A stretch of 54,071 nt of DNA from assembly GCA_964559535.1 (NCBI GenBank), contig CAZLIC010000019.1, positions 1 through 54,071 of the forward strand, read 5' to 3'. Position 1 is the stretch's first letter; each line of letters opens with the position of its first letter. Origin of the DNA: CAZLIC01 sp964559535. Lineage in GTDB: Bacteria; Pseudomonadota; Alphaproteobacteria; Rhodobacterales; Rhodobacteraceae. A model generated the notes under the pieces. The model was not told where the DNA came from, made no database searches, and worked only from the letters and a program-made list of their open reading frames with translations. Below, in pieces: positions 22,996 through 33,539 of the stretch. The position numbers and the translations under genes were made by a program.

Positions 22996-24705
22996 ATGCC
23001 CGCCACGATCTCCCGCGCTGCCTATGCCGCCATGTTCGGCCCCACCACAGGCGACCGCGTGCGGCTGGGCGACACCGACCTGTGGATCGAGGTGGAACGC
23101 GACCTGACCATCTATGGCGAAGAGGTGAAGTTCGGTGGCGGCAAGGTCATCCGCGACGGCATGGGCCAGTCGCAGCGCACGCGGGCCGAAGGCGCGGTGG
23201 ACACCGTCATCACCAACGCGCTGATCGTGGACTGGTCGGGCATCACCAAGGCCGACGTCGGCCTGCGCGACGGGCGGATCCACAGCATCGGCAAGGCCGG
23301 CAACCCCGACACCCAGCCGGGCGTCACCATCATGATCGGGCCGGGCACCGAGATCATCGCAGGCGAAGGCCGCATCCTGACGGCCGGGGGAATGGACGCG
23401 CACATCCACTTCATCTGCCCGCAGCAGATCGACGACGCGCTGCATTCCGGCATCACCTGCATGCTGGGCGGCGGAACCGGCCCCGCGCACGGCACGCTCG
23501 CCACCACCTGCACCCCCGGCCCATGGCACATCGGCCGGATGCTGCAGTCCTTCGACGCCTTCCCGATGAACCTTGCACTGTCGTGCAAGGGCAACGCCAG
23601 CCGCCCCGCCGCGCTGGTGGAAATGGTACAGGCCGGGGCGGCGGCGATGAAGCTGCACGAGGACTGGGGCACCACCCCTGCCGCCATCGACTGCTGCCTG
23701 TCGGTGGCCGACGACATGGACGTGCAAGTGATGATCCACACCGACACGCTGAACGAGTCCGGCTTTGTCGAGAACACCCTGGCCGCCATCAAGGGCCGCA
23801 CCATCCATGCCTTCCACACAGAAGGCGCCGGGGGGGGCCATGCGCCCGACATCATCAAGGTGGTCAGCCACCCCAACGTGATCCCCAGTTCCACCAACCC
23901 CACCATGCCCTACACGGTGAACACCATCGAGGAACACCTCGACATGCTGATGGTGTGCCACCACCTGGACCGCTCGATCCCCGAGGATGTGGCCTTTGCC
24001 GAAAGCCGCATCCGCCGCGAAACCATCGCCGCCGAGGACATCCTGCACGACATCGGCGCCTTCTCGGTGATTTCGTCCGACAGTCAGGCGATGGGCCGGG
24101 TGGGCGAGGTCATCACCCGCACCTGGCAAACCGCGCACAAGATGAAGCAGCAGCGCGGGCGGCTGGCCGGGGAAACGGGCGCCAACGACAACCTGCGCGT
24201 CCGCCGCTACATCGCCAAGTACACGATCAACCCCGCCATCGCGCATGGCCTGTCGGCCCACATCGGCAGCGTCGAGACGGGCAAGCGCGCCGATCTGGTG
24301 CTGTGGTCGCCCGCCTTCTTTGGTGCCAAGCCCGAAATGGTGCTGATGGGCGGCAGCATCGTGGTGGCGCAGATGGGCGATCCGAACGCCTCGATCCCCA
24401 CCCCGCAGCCGGTCTACACCCGCCCGATGTTCGGCGCCTTCGGCGGTGCGCTGACGCGCAGTTCGGTGACCTTCGTCAGCGCCGCGGCGCAGGCCGACGG
24501 AATTGGTGCCGCACTGGGGCTTGCCAAACAGACGCTGGCGGTGAAGGGCACGCGCGGCATCGGCAAGGCCGACATGCGCCTGAACGACGCCATGCCGCAG
24601 ATCGAGGTCGACCCCGAGACGTATGAGGTGCGGGCGGATGGCGAGTTGCTGACCTGCGAACCGGCCAAGGTGCTGCCGCTGGCGCAGCGCTACTTCCTGT
24701 TCTGA
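22996..24705 (+). CDS. ureC: Urease subunit alpha, isolated from other urease genes
   Basis: This is the full-length catalytic subunit (569 residues) of nickel urease, which hydrolyses urea to ammonia and carbamate. All nickel-site residues are visible: His136 and His138 (DAHIH), the carbamylated Lys219 (MKLHEDWG), His248 (HTDTLNES), His274 (FHTEGAGGGHAPD) and Asp362 (SSDSQAMGRVGE). The flap has Cys321 and His322 (MVCHHLD). Normally ureC sits between ureB and the accessory genes. Here the neighbours are a 102-residue protein upstream and the convergent ccmG downstream, with no ureA, ureB, ureD, E, F or G in the window. Confidence 0.97.
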   Translation: MPATISRAAYAAMFGPTTGDRVRLGDTDLWIEVERDLTIYGEEVKFGGGKVIRDGMGQSQRTRAEGAVDTVITNALIVDWSGITKADVGLRDGRIHSIGKAGNPDTQPGVTIMIGPGTEIIAGEGRILTAGGMDAHIHFICPQQIDDALHSGITCMLGGGTGPAHGTLATTCTPGPWHIGRMLQSFDAFPMNLALSCKGNASRPAALVEMVQAGAAAMKLHEDWGTTPAAIDCCLSVADDMDVQVMIHTDTLNESGFVENTLAAIKGRTIHAFHTEGAGGGHAPDIIKVVSHPNVIPSSTNPTMPYTVNTIEEHLDMLMVCHHLDRSIPEDVAFAESRIRRETIAAEDILHDIGAFSVISSDSQAMGRVGEVITRTWQTAHKMKQQRGRLAGETGANDNLRVRRYIAKYTINPAIAHGLSAHIGSVETGKRADLVLWSPAFFGAKPEMVLMGGSIVVAQMGDPNASIPTPQPVYTRPMFGAFGGALTRSSVTFVSAAAQADGIGAALGLAKQTLAVKGTRGIGKADMRLNDAMPQIEVDPETYEVRADGELLTCEPAKVLPLAQRYFLF

Positions 24706-24711
24706 AGCAGC

Positions 24712-25242
24712 TTAGTTCCGCGCCTTCTCAATGGCGGGCAGAATCTTGCGGTCCAGTTCCTGCCGGGTGATCGGCCCGGCAAAGCGCAGGATCACCGTGC
24801 CGTTGCCGTCGATCACGAATGTTTCCGGCACACCGTACAGGCCCCAGTCGATGGCCGTCCGCCCCGCGGCATCGGCACCGATGCTGGCATAGGGGTTGCC
24901 CAGTTCGGCCAGAAAGCCTTGGGCCTTGGCCGGATCATCCTTGTAGTTCACGCCGTGGATGGGGATGCCTTGCGCGGCCAGTTCGGCAAGGATCGGGTGT
25001 TCCGCCCGGCAGGGCGCGCACCAGCTGGCCCAGAAGTTCACCAGCTTCACCCCCGGGGCCCTGATCGCTGCGTCCGTCAGCAGCGGCAGGTCGCCAAGCG
25101 CGACCAGGGTCAGGGCCGGAGCCGCCCGCCCCTGCAATGCCGAAGGCAGCGCCGTGGGATCATCGCGCTGCATGCCCAGCCAGAACAGCCCGGCCAGCGC
25201 CACGAACAGGACCGGAGGCAGGATCACCAGAAGCCTACGCAT
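24712..25242 (-). CDS. ccmG: CcmG/DsbE thiol:disulfide interchange protein
   Basis: The 176-residue membrane-anchored thioredoxin keeps apocytochrome c or CcmH reduced for heme attachment. It has an N-terminal membrane anchor (about 4-22) and the active site WASWCAPCRAEH, with the cis-proline region YGVPETFVID later. The start at 25242 (MRRLLVIL) begins the anchor and overlaps the ccmD stop by eight bases; the upstream extension to 25317 is antisense-like sequence within ccmD. Last gene of ccmABCDG, ending seven bases from ureC. Confidence 0.94.
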   Translation of the reverse strand: MRRLLVILPPVLFVALAGLFWLGMQRDDPTALPSALQGRAAPALTLVALGDLPLLTDAAIRAPGVKLVNFWASWCAPCRAEHPILAELAAQGIPIHGVNYKDDPAKAQGFLAELGNPYASIGADAAGRTAIDWGLYGVPETFVIDGNGTVILRFAGPITRQELDRKILPAIEKARN

Positions 25243-25396
25243 CACCGGCCTCGCGCTGCGCCTCGACCTGGCGAAGGTCATCGCGGATCCGCGCCCCACG
25301 CCACAGACTGACGCCAATCAGGACCGCCAGAATGACGCCCGACACCCCATACGAGGCCAGCACCGCGAAGGCATACTTGCCCAGATCGGGGATCAT
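25235..25396 (-). CDS. ccmD: Heme exporter protein CcmD
   Basis: A 53-residue protein with one membrane helix (about 9-32, ending LWRG) and a charged cytoplasmic tail (ARIRDDLRQVEAQREA), as expected of CcmD. CcmD is needed to release heme-loaded CcmE from CcmC and the CcmAB ATPase. Position, size and the four-base overlap with ccmC (ATGA) and eight-base overlap with ccmG make the call secure despite low sequence conservation. Confidence 0.9.
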   Translation of the reverse strand: MIPDLGKYAFAVLASYGVSGVILAVLIGVSLWRGARIRDDLRQVEAQREAGDA

Positions 25397-26124
25397 GCCG
25401 CAGCCCTCGCCTGCGCGCGCAGCGCCATCAGGCGGCGGGCGCGGATTTCGGTGCGGGTGCGCAGCAGCACCAGCGCCAGGAACAGGAAGCCGAAGCCCGC
25501 CAGGCTGATCACCAGCGGCTGCCAGAACACATCGGCCACGTTCTCTTCCGTGTCGAGCGACAGCGACGCGCCCTGATGCAGCCCCTGGTTCCAGAAGAAG
25601 GCCGCATAGCGCGACAGCACGGCGAAGACCGACCCCACCAGGCACAGGACCGAGGTCAGGTCGGCGGCGGTGTCGGGGTTTTCCACGGCCGACCACAGCG
25701 CGATGTAGCCGAGATAGAAAAGCGTCAGGATCAGGAACGAGGTCAGCCGCGGGTCCCAGGCCCACCAGGTGCCCCACATCGGCTGCCCCCACAGCGCGCC
25801 CGTCAGCAGCGCGATCACGGTAAAGGCAAGACCCACGGGGGCGGCGGCGCGGGCGGCCAGCGCCGATACATGGTGGCGGCGCACCAGCCAGATCAGGCTG
25901 GCGGCCAGCATCATGACCCAGGCATTGATGGCCATCGTGGCGGCCGGAACGTGCAGATAGATGATCTTGACGGTTGATCCCTGCCGGAAGTCGTCGGGGG
26001 TGAAGAAGAAGCCCCAGATCAGGCCCGTTCCCACCAACACCGCGGCCAAGCCGGAAACCCAGGGCAGGGCAGCCCCGGACCATTGCATGAACCTGCGCGG
26101 ATTGGCGTATTCCCAGATCGACAT
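25393..26124 (-). CDS. ccmC: Heme exporter/handling protein CcmC
   Basis: The 243-residue integral membrane protein has six hydrophobic segments and the tryptophan-rich heme-binding WWD motif MWGTWWAWDPRLTS between the third and fourth. Conserved histidines lie in YLHVPAA before and in the segment after it. CcmC transfers heme to CcmE. The MSIWEYANP start at 26124 is the family start. It is separated from ccmB by 100 bases, the only sizeable gap in the operon, and overlaps ccmD by four bases. Confidence 0.95.
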   Translation of the reverse strand: MSIWEYANPRRFMQWSGAALPWVSGLAAVLVGTGLIWGFFFTPDDFRQGSTVKIIYLHVPAATMAINAWVMMLAASLIWLVRRHHVSALAARAAAPVGLAFTVIALLTGALWGQPMWGTWWAWDPRLTSFLILTLFYLGYIALWSAVENPDTAADLTSVLCLVGSVFAVLSRYAAFFWNQGLHQGASLSLDTEENVADVFWQPLVISLAGFGFLFLALVLLRTRTEIRARRLMALRAQARAAA

Positions 26125-26224
26125 GACGCCCGGCGCTACCGTTCCCCTTCGACATGGGCAAGCCCTAGCATGGCCGCGGTCAGGGCAGATTGACGCGGAT
26201 TGCCGCACCGGGCGGGCATCGCGA

Positions 26225-26881
26225 TCACCGCAGGTTCACCCTTATGGCCGCAGCCGCCGCAAACGGCAGCACCGCCACCGATCCCAACGTCACCCCGGCC
26301 AGCAGCAGAAGCGCGGTCAGGCCCCCCTGCCCCTCGGCCCCGCGCCGCACCGCCTCGGCCCCGAACACCAGCGTTGGCACGTAAAGCGGCAGTACAATCA
26401 GCGACAGGATCAGCCCGCCACGCTTCAACCCCACGGTCAGCGCGGCACCGAAGGCCCCGATCACCGACAGCGCGGGGGTGCCGAGCAGCAGCGAGGCCAC
26501 CAGCCACCACATGCCCGCGGGCGGCAGGTTCAGAAGGATGCCAAGACCGGGCGCCGCCAGAGTCAGCGGCAGGCCCGTCAGCACCCAATGCGCCGCGGCC
26601 TTGGCCGCGGCGACGCCTTCCAGCGGCAGGGGCGCGGTGGCCAGCGCCTCCAGCGTGCCATCTTCCCAGTCGGCCTGAAACAGGCGGTCCAGGGTCAGAA
26701 GGCTGGCCAGCAGTGCACCAACCCAAAGGATGCCAGGCGCCACCCGCGACAGAAGGTCGGGCGCGGGGCCCACGCCCAGCGGCACCAGCACGGCCAGTAT
26801 GAAGAAGAACGCCAGCCCCAGCCCGAAGCCGCCACCCGCGCGGATGCCCAGAAGCAGGTCGCGACGGAACACCGCCTTCAT
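26225..26881 (-). CDS. ccmB: Heme exporter protein CcmB
   Basis: The 218-residue membrane subunit of the CcmAB ABC transporter, with six predicted membrane helices and the family segment LFQADWEDGTLEALATAPLP. CcmAB hydrolyses ATP to release holo-CcmE from CcmCD. Its start overlaps the ccmA stop by four bases. Confidence 0.95.
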   Translation of the reverse strand: MKAVFRRDLLLGIRAGGGFGLGLAFFFILAVLVPLGVGPAPDLLSRVAPGILWVGALLASLLTLDRLFQADWEDGTLEALATAPLPLEGVAAAKAAAHWVLTGLPLTLAAPGLGILLNLPPAGMWWLVASLLLGTPALSVIGAFGAALTVGLKRGGLILSLIVLPLYVPTLVFGAEAVRRGAEGQGGLTALLLLAGVTLGSVAVLPFAAAAAIRVNLR

Positions 26882-27504
26882 TCGATTTTCCCTGCAAAGG
26901 CATCGCCTTGTGCGGCGACGTTGCGGTGCCGGAAGGGGCTTACGTCCAGCACCCGCGCCTGCGGCAGGCCAAGGTCGATATGTGTGGCGATCACCGCGAT
27001 GCCGCCCTGCGCCAGACGCTGCCCCACCAACCCGGCAAACCGCGCGACCGAGGCCGCGTCGAGCGACACCGTCGGTTCATCCAGCAGCCACGGCCCCGCC
27101 CCCGCCACCACCAGCCGGGCCAGCCCCAGCCGCCGCCGCTGCCCTGCCGAGAGTTCCGTGGCGCGGCGGTCAGCCAGCGGCAGAAGGTCCAGCGCCTGCA
27201 TCGCATGCCGCACTGCCGTGCGCCCCGTTGCAAAGACCTGTGCCCAGAAGGCCAGGTTTTCCTCGACGGTCAGCGTGGGCTTTACCGCGTCCTGATGGCC
27301 CGCCAGCAGGGCGCCCCCGGCCCCCGTGATGCGGCCTGCAACAGCGGGGGTCAGGCCGGCAAGGGTGCGCAAGAGGGTGGTCTTGCCCGCACCATTCGGC
27401 CCACGCAGCACCAGGGCCTCGCCCGGCGCGACGGCAAAGGTCAGTCCCGACAGCAGGGTCACGCCGCCGCGGGCACAGGCAAGGTCGGACACGGTCAGGG
27501 CCAT
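26878..27504 (-). CDS. ccmA: Heme ABC exporter ATP-binding protein CcmA
   Basis: A 208-residue ABC ATPase with Walker A GPNGAGKTT, signature LSAGQRRRLGLARL and Walker B PWLLDEPTVSLD. The short length and linkage to ccmB, C, D and G identify it as CcmA. It starts the operon; comEC ends 42 bases upstream on the same strand, so read-through is possible. ccmE, ccmF, ccmH and ccmI are not in the window. Confidence 0.95.
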   Translation of the reverse strand: MALTVSDLACARGGVTLLSGLTFAVAPGEALVLRGPNGAGKTTLLRTLAGLTPAVAGRITGAGGALLAGHQDAVKPTLTVEENLAFWAQVFATGRTAVRHAMQALDLLPLADRRATELSAGQRRRLGLARLVVAGAGPWLLDEPTVSLDAASVARFAGLVGQRLAQGGIAVIATHIDLGLPQARVLDVSPFRHRNVAAQGDAFAGKIE

Positions 27505-27545
27505 GCCGTTCCCCTAGCGCAGCATTTGCCGGGCGGAAAGCCTGA

Positions 27546-29678
27546 TCAGGGGGTCGGTTGCGGCGGGGCGGCCAGCGTGGCCAGCACTGCGGCATCGGCG
27601 GGTGGCGCGTTCCACAGCCGGGCGGCGCGGCGCGCCGGATGCAGGTCCAGTTGCCCGCCGGGGCCGGGATCGATGGCCAGCGGCCCGACCTTGCGCAGCA
27701 GCGCAAGGTCGATCAGCCGACAGTCGCCCCGTGCGCCATCGGCCTCTGCCGACACCACCAGCAGGACGCCGCCGGTGCAGGCCCCGGCTGCCGCTTCGGC
27801 CGCCCCCTTGCCCGTCAGGTGCAGCACCGGCATGCCCCCCAGCAGGAACGACCGCGCCGCCTTTGGCCCCGCGACGCCTGGCCTGCGCGCCGCTTCGGAC
27901 TGTGTCGCAAGATCGCCGTCATTTTCCAGCCAGTTGCGCGCCGTGAAGCCGCCGCCACGTTCCGACGAAAGCGCCCGCCCCTGCGGCCCCATCACCCCCA
28001 CCAGCCGCCCATCGGCCGTCACCAGCATGGCGGGTCGTGGCGCCACGGCCCACAGCGCCAGCGCCACCACCGACGCCGCAACGCCCGCCGCCCGCAGCCG
28101 CCCCGGCCCCAGCACCAACGCGCACAGCCCAAGCGTCAGCAGAGGCAGCACCGCGGCCGACGGCGCCTTGATGGCCGTCACGGCGCCGTCCAGGGCCGCC
28201 ACACGGTCGGCCACGAACAGGATCCAGCGAACGCCCTGTTCCATCACCCACAGCGGCACGGCCGCAAGGCCGAACGGTGCCGCCAGCGCGGCCACCGCCC
28301 CCGCAGGCATCACCACGGCGCCCATCACCGGCACAGTCAGCAGGTTGGCGATCAGCCCGAAGTCGGTAAACCGGTTGAAATGCGCCGCGGCATAGGGCGC
28401 CGTGGCCAGACCTGCCACCACGGAACTGAGCACCAGCGTGAAGACGGGCACTGCCCATCGCGGCATTTTCTGCCGCAGAACCTGCCCCTCGACAGCCCGA
28501 AATCCCGCAATCAGCGCCACGGTGGCGGCAAATGACATCTGGAAGCCCGGCTCCAGCATTGCCTCGGGCTGCCATGCCAGCAGCAGCACACCGGCAATCG
28601 CCACCGACCGCAGCGTCACCGCGCGACGGTCCAGAAGCACGGCGCCCAGCATCACCGCCACCATGACGAAGGCGCGTTCCGTCGCCACATTCGCCCCCGA
28701 CAGCAGCAGGTAGAAGGCCGCCACCCCCAGCGCCACCACGGCCGCGCCCTTCTTGGCGTTCACCCGCAGCGCCAGCGGCGGCACGCAGGCCACCCCCACG
28801 CGGATCAGCGCAAAGACGAAGCCCACCAGAAAGGCCATGTTCATGCCCGAGATGGCCAGAAGGTGCGCCAGGCTGGAATCGCGCAGGTCTTCCACCGCGG
28901 CCTGCGACAGACCCGACCTGTCGCCCGTCATCACCCCCGCGGCAAAGGCACCGGCGTCGCCAGCCATGGCGGCGCGGATCGCGGCCGACAGGCGGCTGCG
29001 TAGCCGGTCGATGGCCAGGTCGCGGCCTTCCGGTGGCGCCGCAACCAGCACCGGCAGGCGCGTGTAGCCCACCCCGCCCAGCCGGTCGAAAAAGGCCATG
29101 CGGCGAAAGTCGAATCCGCCGGGCTCGACCGGGCCCTCGGGGGCCGCCAGGCGGGCCGTCGTCACCACCACGGTTCCCGGCACGGGGTCCAGCCAGGGCT
29201 GGTCCCCCTGCAGCGACAGCCGCACGCGGCGGGGTGTTTCCTCGGGCGGCATCTCGGCCAGGACCACGCGGTCCAGCGTCAGACGCACCGCATCCGACTG
29301 TGACCGGTCCACGGTCACGATCCGCCCTTCCACAGCGCCCCAGTACGGCCTGTCCAGCATCGGCGCGGCAACCAGGTGGACCCGTGCGCCCGCGCAAAGG
29401 GCCCCGAAGGCCACGCAGGCCATCGCAACAGCGGGCGCATGCGCCACCTCGGACCCGAATCCGCGCAGCACCAGCGCAGTGGCCAGCACCGCCACACCGG
29501 CAACGTAGAAGGACAGGCCCGGCTCCCATGGCAGGGCGAACCACAGGCCGATCCCGATGCCCATGCACACCGGCACCCACGGGAACAACTGCCCCCGCGC
29601 CGCGGCCAGCGCCTGCAGCGGCGCAGCCAGCACCGCGCCCCACGCAACCCCCGGAACCGGCGCCACCCCTGCCGTCAC
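27546..29678 (-). CDS. comEC: ComEC/Rec2 family DNA-uptake channel protein
   Basis: The 710-residue polytopic membrane protein has an N-terminal DUF4131-like region with a soluble OB-like segment (about 90-190), then the ComEC competence core with the motif AHLLAISGMNMAFLVGFVFA and numerous helices. The C-terminal 160 residues are soluble but lack the HxHxDH motif of the metallo-beta-lactamase domain found in many ComEC proteins. The start used is a GTG at 29678. The gene is divergent from gltX with 76 bases between. Confidence 0.88.
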   Translation of the reverse strand: MTAGVAPVPGVAWGAVLAAPLQALAAARGQLFPWVPVCMGIGIGLWFALPWEPGLSFYVAGVAVLATALVLRGFGSEVAHAPAVAMACVAFGALCAGARVHLVAAPMLDRPYWGAVEGRIVTVDRSQSDAVRLTLDRVVLAEMPPEETPRRVRLSLQGDQPWLDPVPGTVVVTTARLAAPEGPVEPGGFDFRRMAFFDRLGGVGYTRLPVLVAAPPEGRDLAIDRLRSRLSAAIRAAMAGDAGAFAAGVMTGDRSGLSQAAVEDLRDSSLAHLLAISGMNMAFLVGFVFALIRVGVACVPPLALRVNAKKGAAVVALGVAAFYLLLSGANVATERAFVMVAVMLGAVLLDRRAVTLRSVAIAGVLLLAWQPEAMLEPGFQMSFAATVALIAGFRAVEGQVLRQKMPRWAVPVFTLVLSSVVAGLATAPYAAAHFNRFTDFGLIANLLTVPVMGAVVMPAGAVAALAAPFGLAAVPLWVMEQGVRWILFVADRVAALDGAVTAIKAPSAAVLPLLTLGLCALVLGPGRLRAAGVAASVVALALWAVAPRPAMLVTADGRLVGVMGPQGRALSSERGGGFTARNWLENDGDLATQSEAARRPGVAGPKAARSFLLGGMPVLHLTGKGAAEAAAGACTGGVLLVVSAEADGARGDCRLIDLALLRKVGPLAIDPGPGGQLDLHPARRAARLWNAPPADAAVLATLAAPPQPTP

Positions 29679-29754
29679 CTTGCCACCCGACCCGTCCGCG
29701 CCTAGAACCCGGCAAGGCTATTCCCAGCATGGTTTCCGAAAGGTTAACCCGCCC

Positions 29755-31155
29755 ATGTCCGACGCGGTTGTTACCCGCTTTGCGCCTTCACCCACCGGCT
29801 ACCTGCACATCGGCGGTGCGCGTACGGCCCTGTTCAACTGGCTTTATGCCCGCGGCCGGGGCGGCAAGTTCCTGTTGCGCATCGAGGATACCGACCGCGA
29901 GAGGTCAACGCCTGCGGCCACCGAGGCGATCCTGAAAGGCCTGACATGGCTGGGGCTGGACTGGGACGGCGAAGCGGTCAGCCAGTTTGCCCGCCGCGAC
30001 CGCCATGCCGAGGTTGCGCACGAGATGCTGGCGCGGGGCAGTGCCTACAAGTGCTTTTCCACCGCCGAGGAGATCGCAGCCTTCCGCTCCGCGGAAGAGG
30101 CCGCGGGGCGCTATCCGCTGTTCCTGTCGCCATGGCGCGATTCCGACCCCACGTCCCATCCCGATGCACCCTTCGCCATCCGGATGAAAGCCCCCCGGTC
30201 CGGCGAAACAGTGATCGAGGACGCCGTACAGGGCCGCGTGGTGGTGAAGAACGAGACACTGGATGACATGATCGTGCTGCGGTCGGACGGCACGCCCGTC
30301 TACATGCTTGCAGTGGTGGTGGACGACCATGACATGGGGGTAACCCATGTGATCCGCGGCGACGACCACCTGAACAACGCCGCCCGCCAGCAGATGGTCT
30401 ATGATGCGATGGGGTGGCGGGTGCCGGTCTGGGCGCATATCCCGCTGATCCACGGCGAGGACGGCAAGAAGCTGTCGAAACGGCACGGCGCCGTGGGCCT
30501 GCATGAATACGCGGGGCTTGGCTATCCGGCAGCGGCGATGCGCAACTACCTTGCGCGTCTTGGCTGGGCGCATGGCGACGACGAATTCTTCACCAGCGAA
30601 CAGGCAATGGGCTGGTTCGACCTGCCGGGAATCGGGCGCGCACCGGCCCGGCTGGACTTCAAGAAGCTGCAACATCTGTCTGGCATGCATGTTGCAGCCA
30701 TGGACGATGCTGCACTGCTGCACGAATTGCGGGGCTACATGGCTGAAACCGGGCTGGATTCGCTGACGGACGCGCATCTGGCGCGGCTTTCGCGCGCGCT
30801 TTACGCTGTGAAAGACCGCGCGAAGACACTGCCGGAAGTACTTGAAAAGGCAAGGTTCGCGCTGGTAGACCGGCCCGTCTCGCGCGACCGGGGTGCAGCG
30901 GACGCGCTTGATTCGGTATCCCGTGGCATACTGAAAAACTTGACGCCGCAGCTGCAAAATGCTGACTGGACGAAAGCGTCGCTGGAGGTCATCCTGCCTG
31001 CCGCGGCCACAGCAAACGGCTTGGGCTTTGGCAAGCTCGCCGCTCCGCTGCGCGCTGCTCTCGCCGGGCGGACCGTCAGCCCCAGCGTCTATGACATGAT
31101 GCTGGTTCTGGGGCGCGACGAGACGATTGCGCGGCTGGGGGATGCGGTCGGCTGA
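29755..31155 (+). CDS. gltX: Glutamate--tRNA ligase
   Basis: The 466-residue class I synthetase charges tRNA-Glu. The HIGH signature appears as PTGYLHIGGARTALFNW at residues 13-29 and the KMSKS loop as DGKKLSKRHGAVG. The length and discriminating GltX features fit. In organisms with GatCAB the same enzyme may also charge tRNA-Gln, but glnS or gat genes are outside the window. The ATG at 29755 begins the conserved N-terminus; longer upstream reading is antisense to comEC. Confidence 0.96.
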   Translation: MSDAVVTRFAPSPTGYLHIGGARTALFNWLYARGRGGKFLLRIEDTDRERSTPAATEAILKGLTWLGLDWDGEAVSQFARRDRHAEVAHEMLARGSAYKCFSTAEEIAAFRSAEEAAGRYPLFLSPWRDSDPTSHPDAPFAIRMKAPRSGETVIEDAVQGRVVVKNETLDDMIVLRSDGTPVYMLAVVVDDHDMGVTHVIRGDDHLNNAARQQMVYDAMGWRVPVWAHIPLIHGEDGKKLSKRHGAVGLHEYAGLGYPAAAMRNYLARLGWAHGDDEFFTSEQAMGWFDLPGIGRAPARLDFKKLQHLSGMHVAAMDDAALLHELRGYMAETGLDSLTDAHLARLSRALYAVKDRAKTLPEVLEKARFALVDRPVSRDRGAADALDSVSRGILKNLTPQLQNADWTKASLEVILPAAATANGLGFGKLAAPLRAALAGRTVSPSVYDMMLVLGRDETIARLGDAVG

Positions 31156-31216
31156 CCGGGCCCCCGGCGGAAGCGGAGGACTGGCCCCTGGCGGGCCGCG
31201 GCAAAGGGGATGGACC

Positions 31217-32524
31217 ATGGCTGACACGAACACCACGGCAGCGCGGACGGCACAGCTGACCATTGACGGCAGGAGCTACGACCTTCCCATGCACTCGCCG
31301 GTGCTGGGCCCCGACGTTGTCGACATCGGCAAGCTGTACGGTCAGGCCGATGTCTTCACGTACGATCCGGGCTTCACCTCGACCGCATCCTGCGAATCGA
31401 CCATCACCTACATCGACGGCGACAAGGGAGAGCTGCTGTACCGCGGCTACCCGATCGACCAGCTGGCCGAGAAGTCGACCCACCTCGAGGTCTGCTTCCT
31501 GCTTCTGTACGGCGAGTTGCCGACCAAGGCGCAGCTGGAGGATTTCACCCAAAGGGTGACGCGGCACACGATGGTGCACGAACAGATGCACTACTTCTTT
31601 CGCGGGTTCCGCCGTGACGCGCACCCGATGGCCACGATGGTGGGCGTGGTGGGTGCCATGTCGGCGTTCTACCACGACTCGACGGACATCAACGATCCCT
31701 GGCAGCGCGAGGTCGCGGCGATCCGCATGATCGCCAAGCTGCCCACCATTGCCGCCATGGCCTACAAGTATTCGGTCGGCCAGCCCTTCGTCTATCCGAT
31801 GAACTCGCTCAGCTATGCCGGGAACTTCCTGCGCATGTGCTTCGCCATCCCGTGCGAGGATTATGTCGTCAATCCGATCCTGGAAAAGGCGATGGACCGG
31901 ATCATGCTGCTGCATGCCGACCATGAACAGAATGCCTCGACCTCGACGGTGCGTCTGGCGGGTTCGTCGGGCGCCAACCCCTTTGCCTGCGTGGCGGCTG
32001 GCATTGCCTGCCTCTGGGGGCCCGCGCATGGCGGCGCCAACCAGGCCTGCCTTGAGATGCTGAAGGAAATCGGCACCGTCGACCGCATCCCCGAGTTTGT
32101 CGCCAGGGCGAAGGACAAGAACTCGGGCTTCCGCCTGATGGGCTTCGGGCACCGCGTGTACAAGAACTTCGACCCGCGCGCGAAGGTGATGAAGGAAAGC
32201 GCCGACGAGGTGCTGGATCTTCTGGGCATCCACAACAATCCGCTGCTGCAGGTCGCCAAGGAACTGGAACGCATCGCGCTGGAAGACGACTACTTCATCT
32301 CGAAGAAGCTGTATCCCAACGTCGACTTCTATTCGGGCATCATCCTTGAGGCGATGGGCTTCCCCACCTCGATGTTCACGCCGATCTTCGCCATCTCGCG
32401 CACAGTGGGCTGGATCAGCCAGTGGAAAGAGATGATCGCCGACAAGAACCAGAAGATCGGCCGCCCGCGGCAGTTGTACATCGGCGCGCCCTTCCGAGAC
32501 TACGTGCCGGTCGAGAACCGCTGA
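31217..32524 (+). CDS. gltA: Type II citrate synthase
   Basis: This enzyme condenses acetyl-CoA and oxaloacetate at the entry of the TCA cycle. The 435-residue protein has an N-terminal beta-rich segment typical of the hexameric type II enzyme, the ADHEQNASTSTVR active-site region, and the GFGHRVYKNFDPRAKVMKE motif bearing catalytic His and the key Asp. A good ribosome site (GGGGA) precedes ATG 31217. It lies 61 bases after gltX and may be co-transcribed. Confidence 0.97.
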   Translation: MADTNTTAARTAQLTIDGRSYDLPMHSPVLGPDVVDIGKLYGQADVFTYDPGFTSTASCESTITYIDGDKGELLYRGYPIDQLAEKSTHLEVCFLLLYGELPTKAQLEDFTQRVTRHTMVHEQMHYFFRGFRRDAHPMATMVGVVGAMSAFYHDSTDINDPWQREVAAIRMIAKLPTIAAMAYKYSVGQPFVYPMNSLSYAGNFLRMCFAIPCEDYVVNPILEKAMDRIMLLHADHEQNASTSTVRLAGSSGANPFACVAAGIACLWGPAHGGANQACLEMLKEIGTVDRIPEFVARAKDKNSGFRLMGFGHRVYKNFDPRAKVMKESADEVLDLLGIHNNPLLQVAKELERIALEDDYFISKKLYPNVDFYSGIILEAMGFPTSMFTPIFAISRTVGWISQWKEMIADKNQKIGRPRQLYIGAPFRDYVPVENR

Positions 32525-32534
32525 AGCCGGGCGT

Positions 32535-33404
<870 letters not shown>

Positions 33405-33539
33405 GTCCACCTCCTTGTGCCGCTACAGGTTGCCCCGGCTGAAGGCAGCGATGCAAGCGAAGGTAGGCAATCCTTGGCCGAACCGGCAGCGCGCTTGCCG
33501 CCGCGATGCCGCTCGCCTATGCAGGCGCAGGGGGTGATC

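Noticed and set aside
22612..24261. 549-codon minus-strand frame over ureC
   Set aside because: It is antisense to ureC, with Gly/Asp/His-rich shadow translation.
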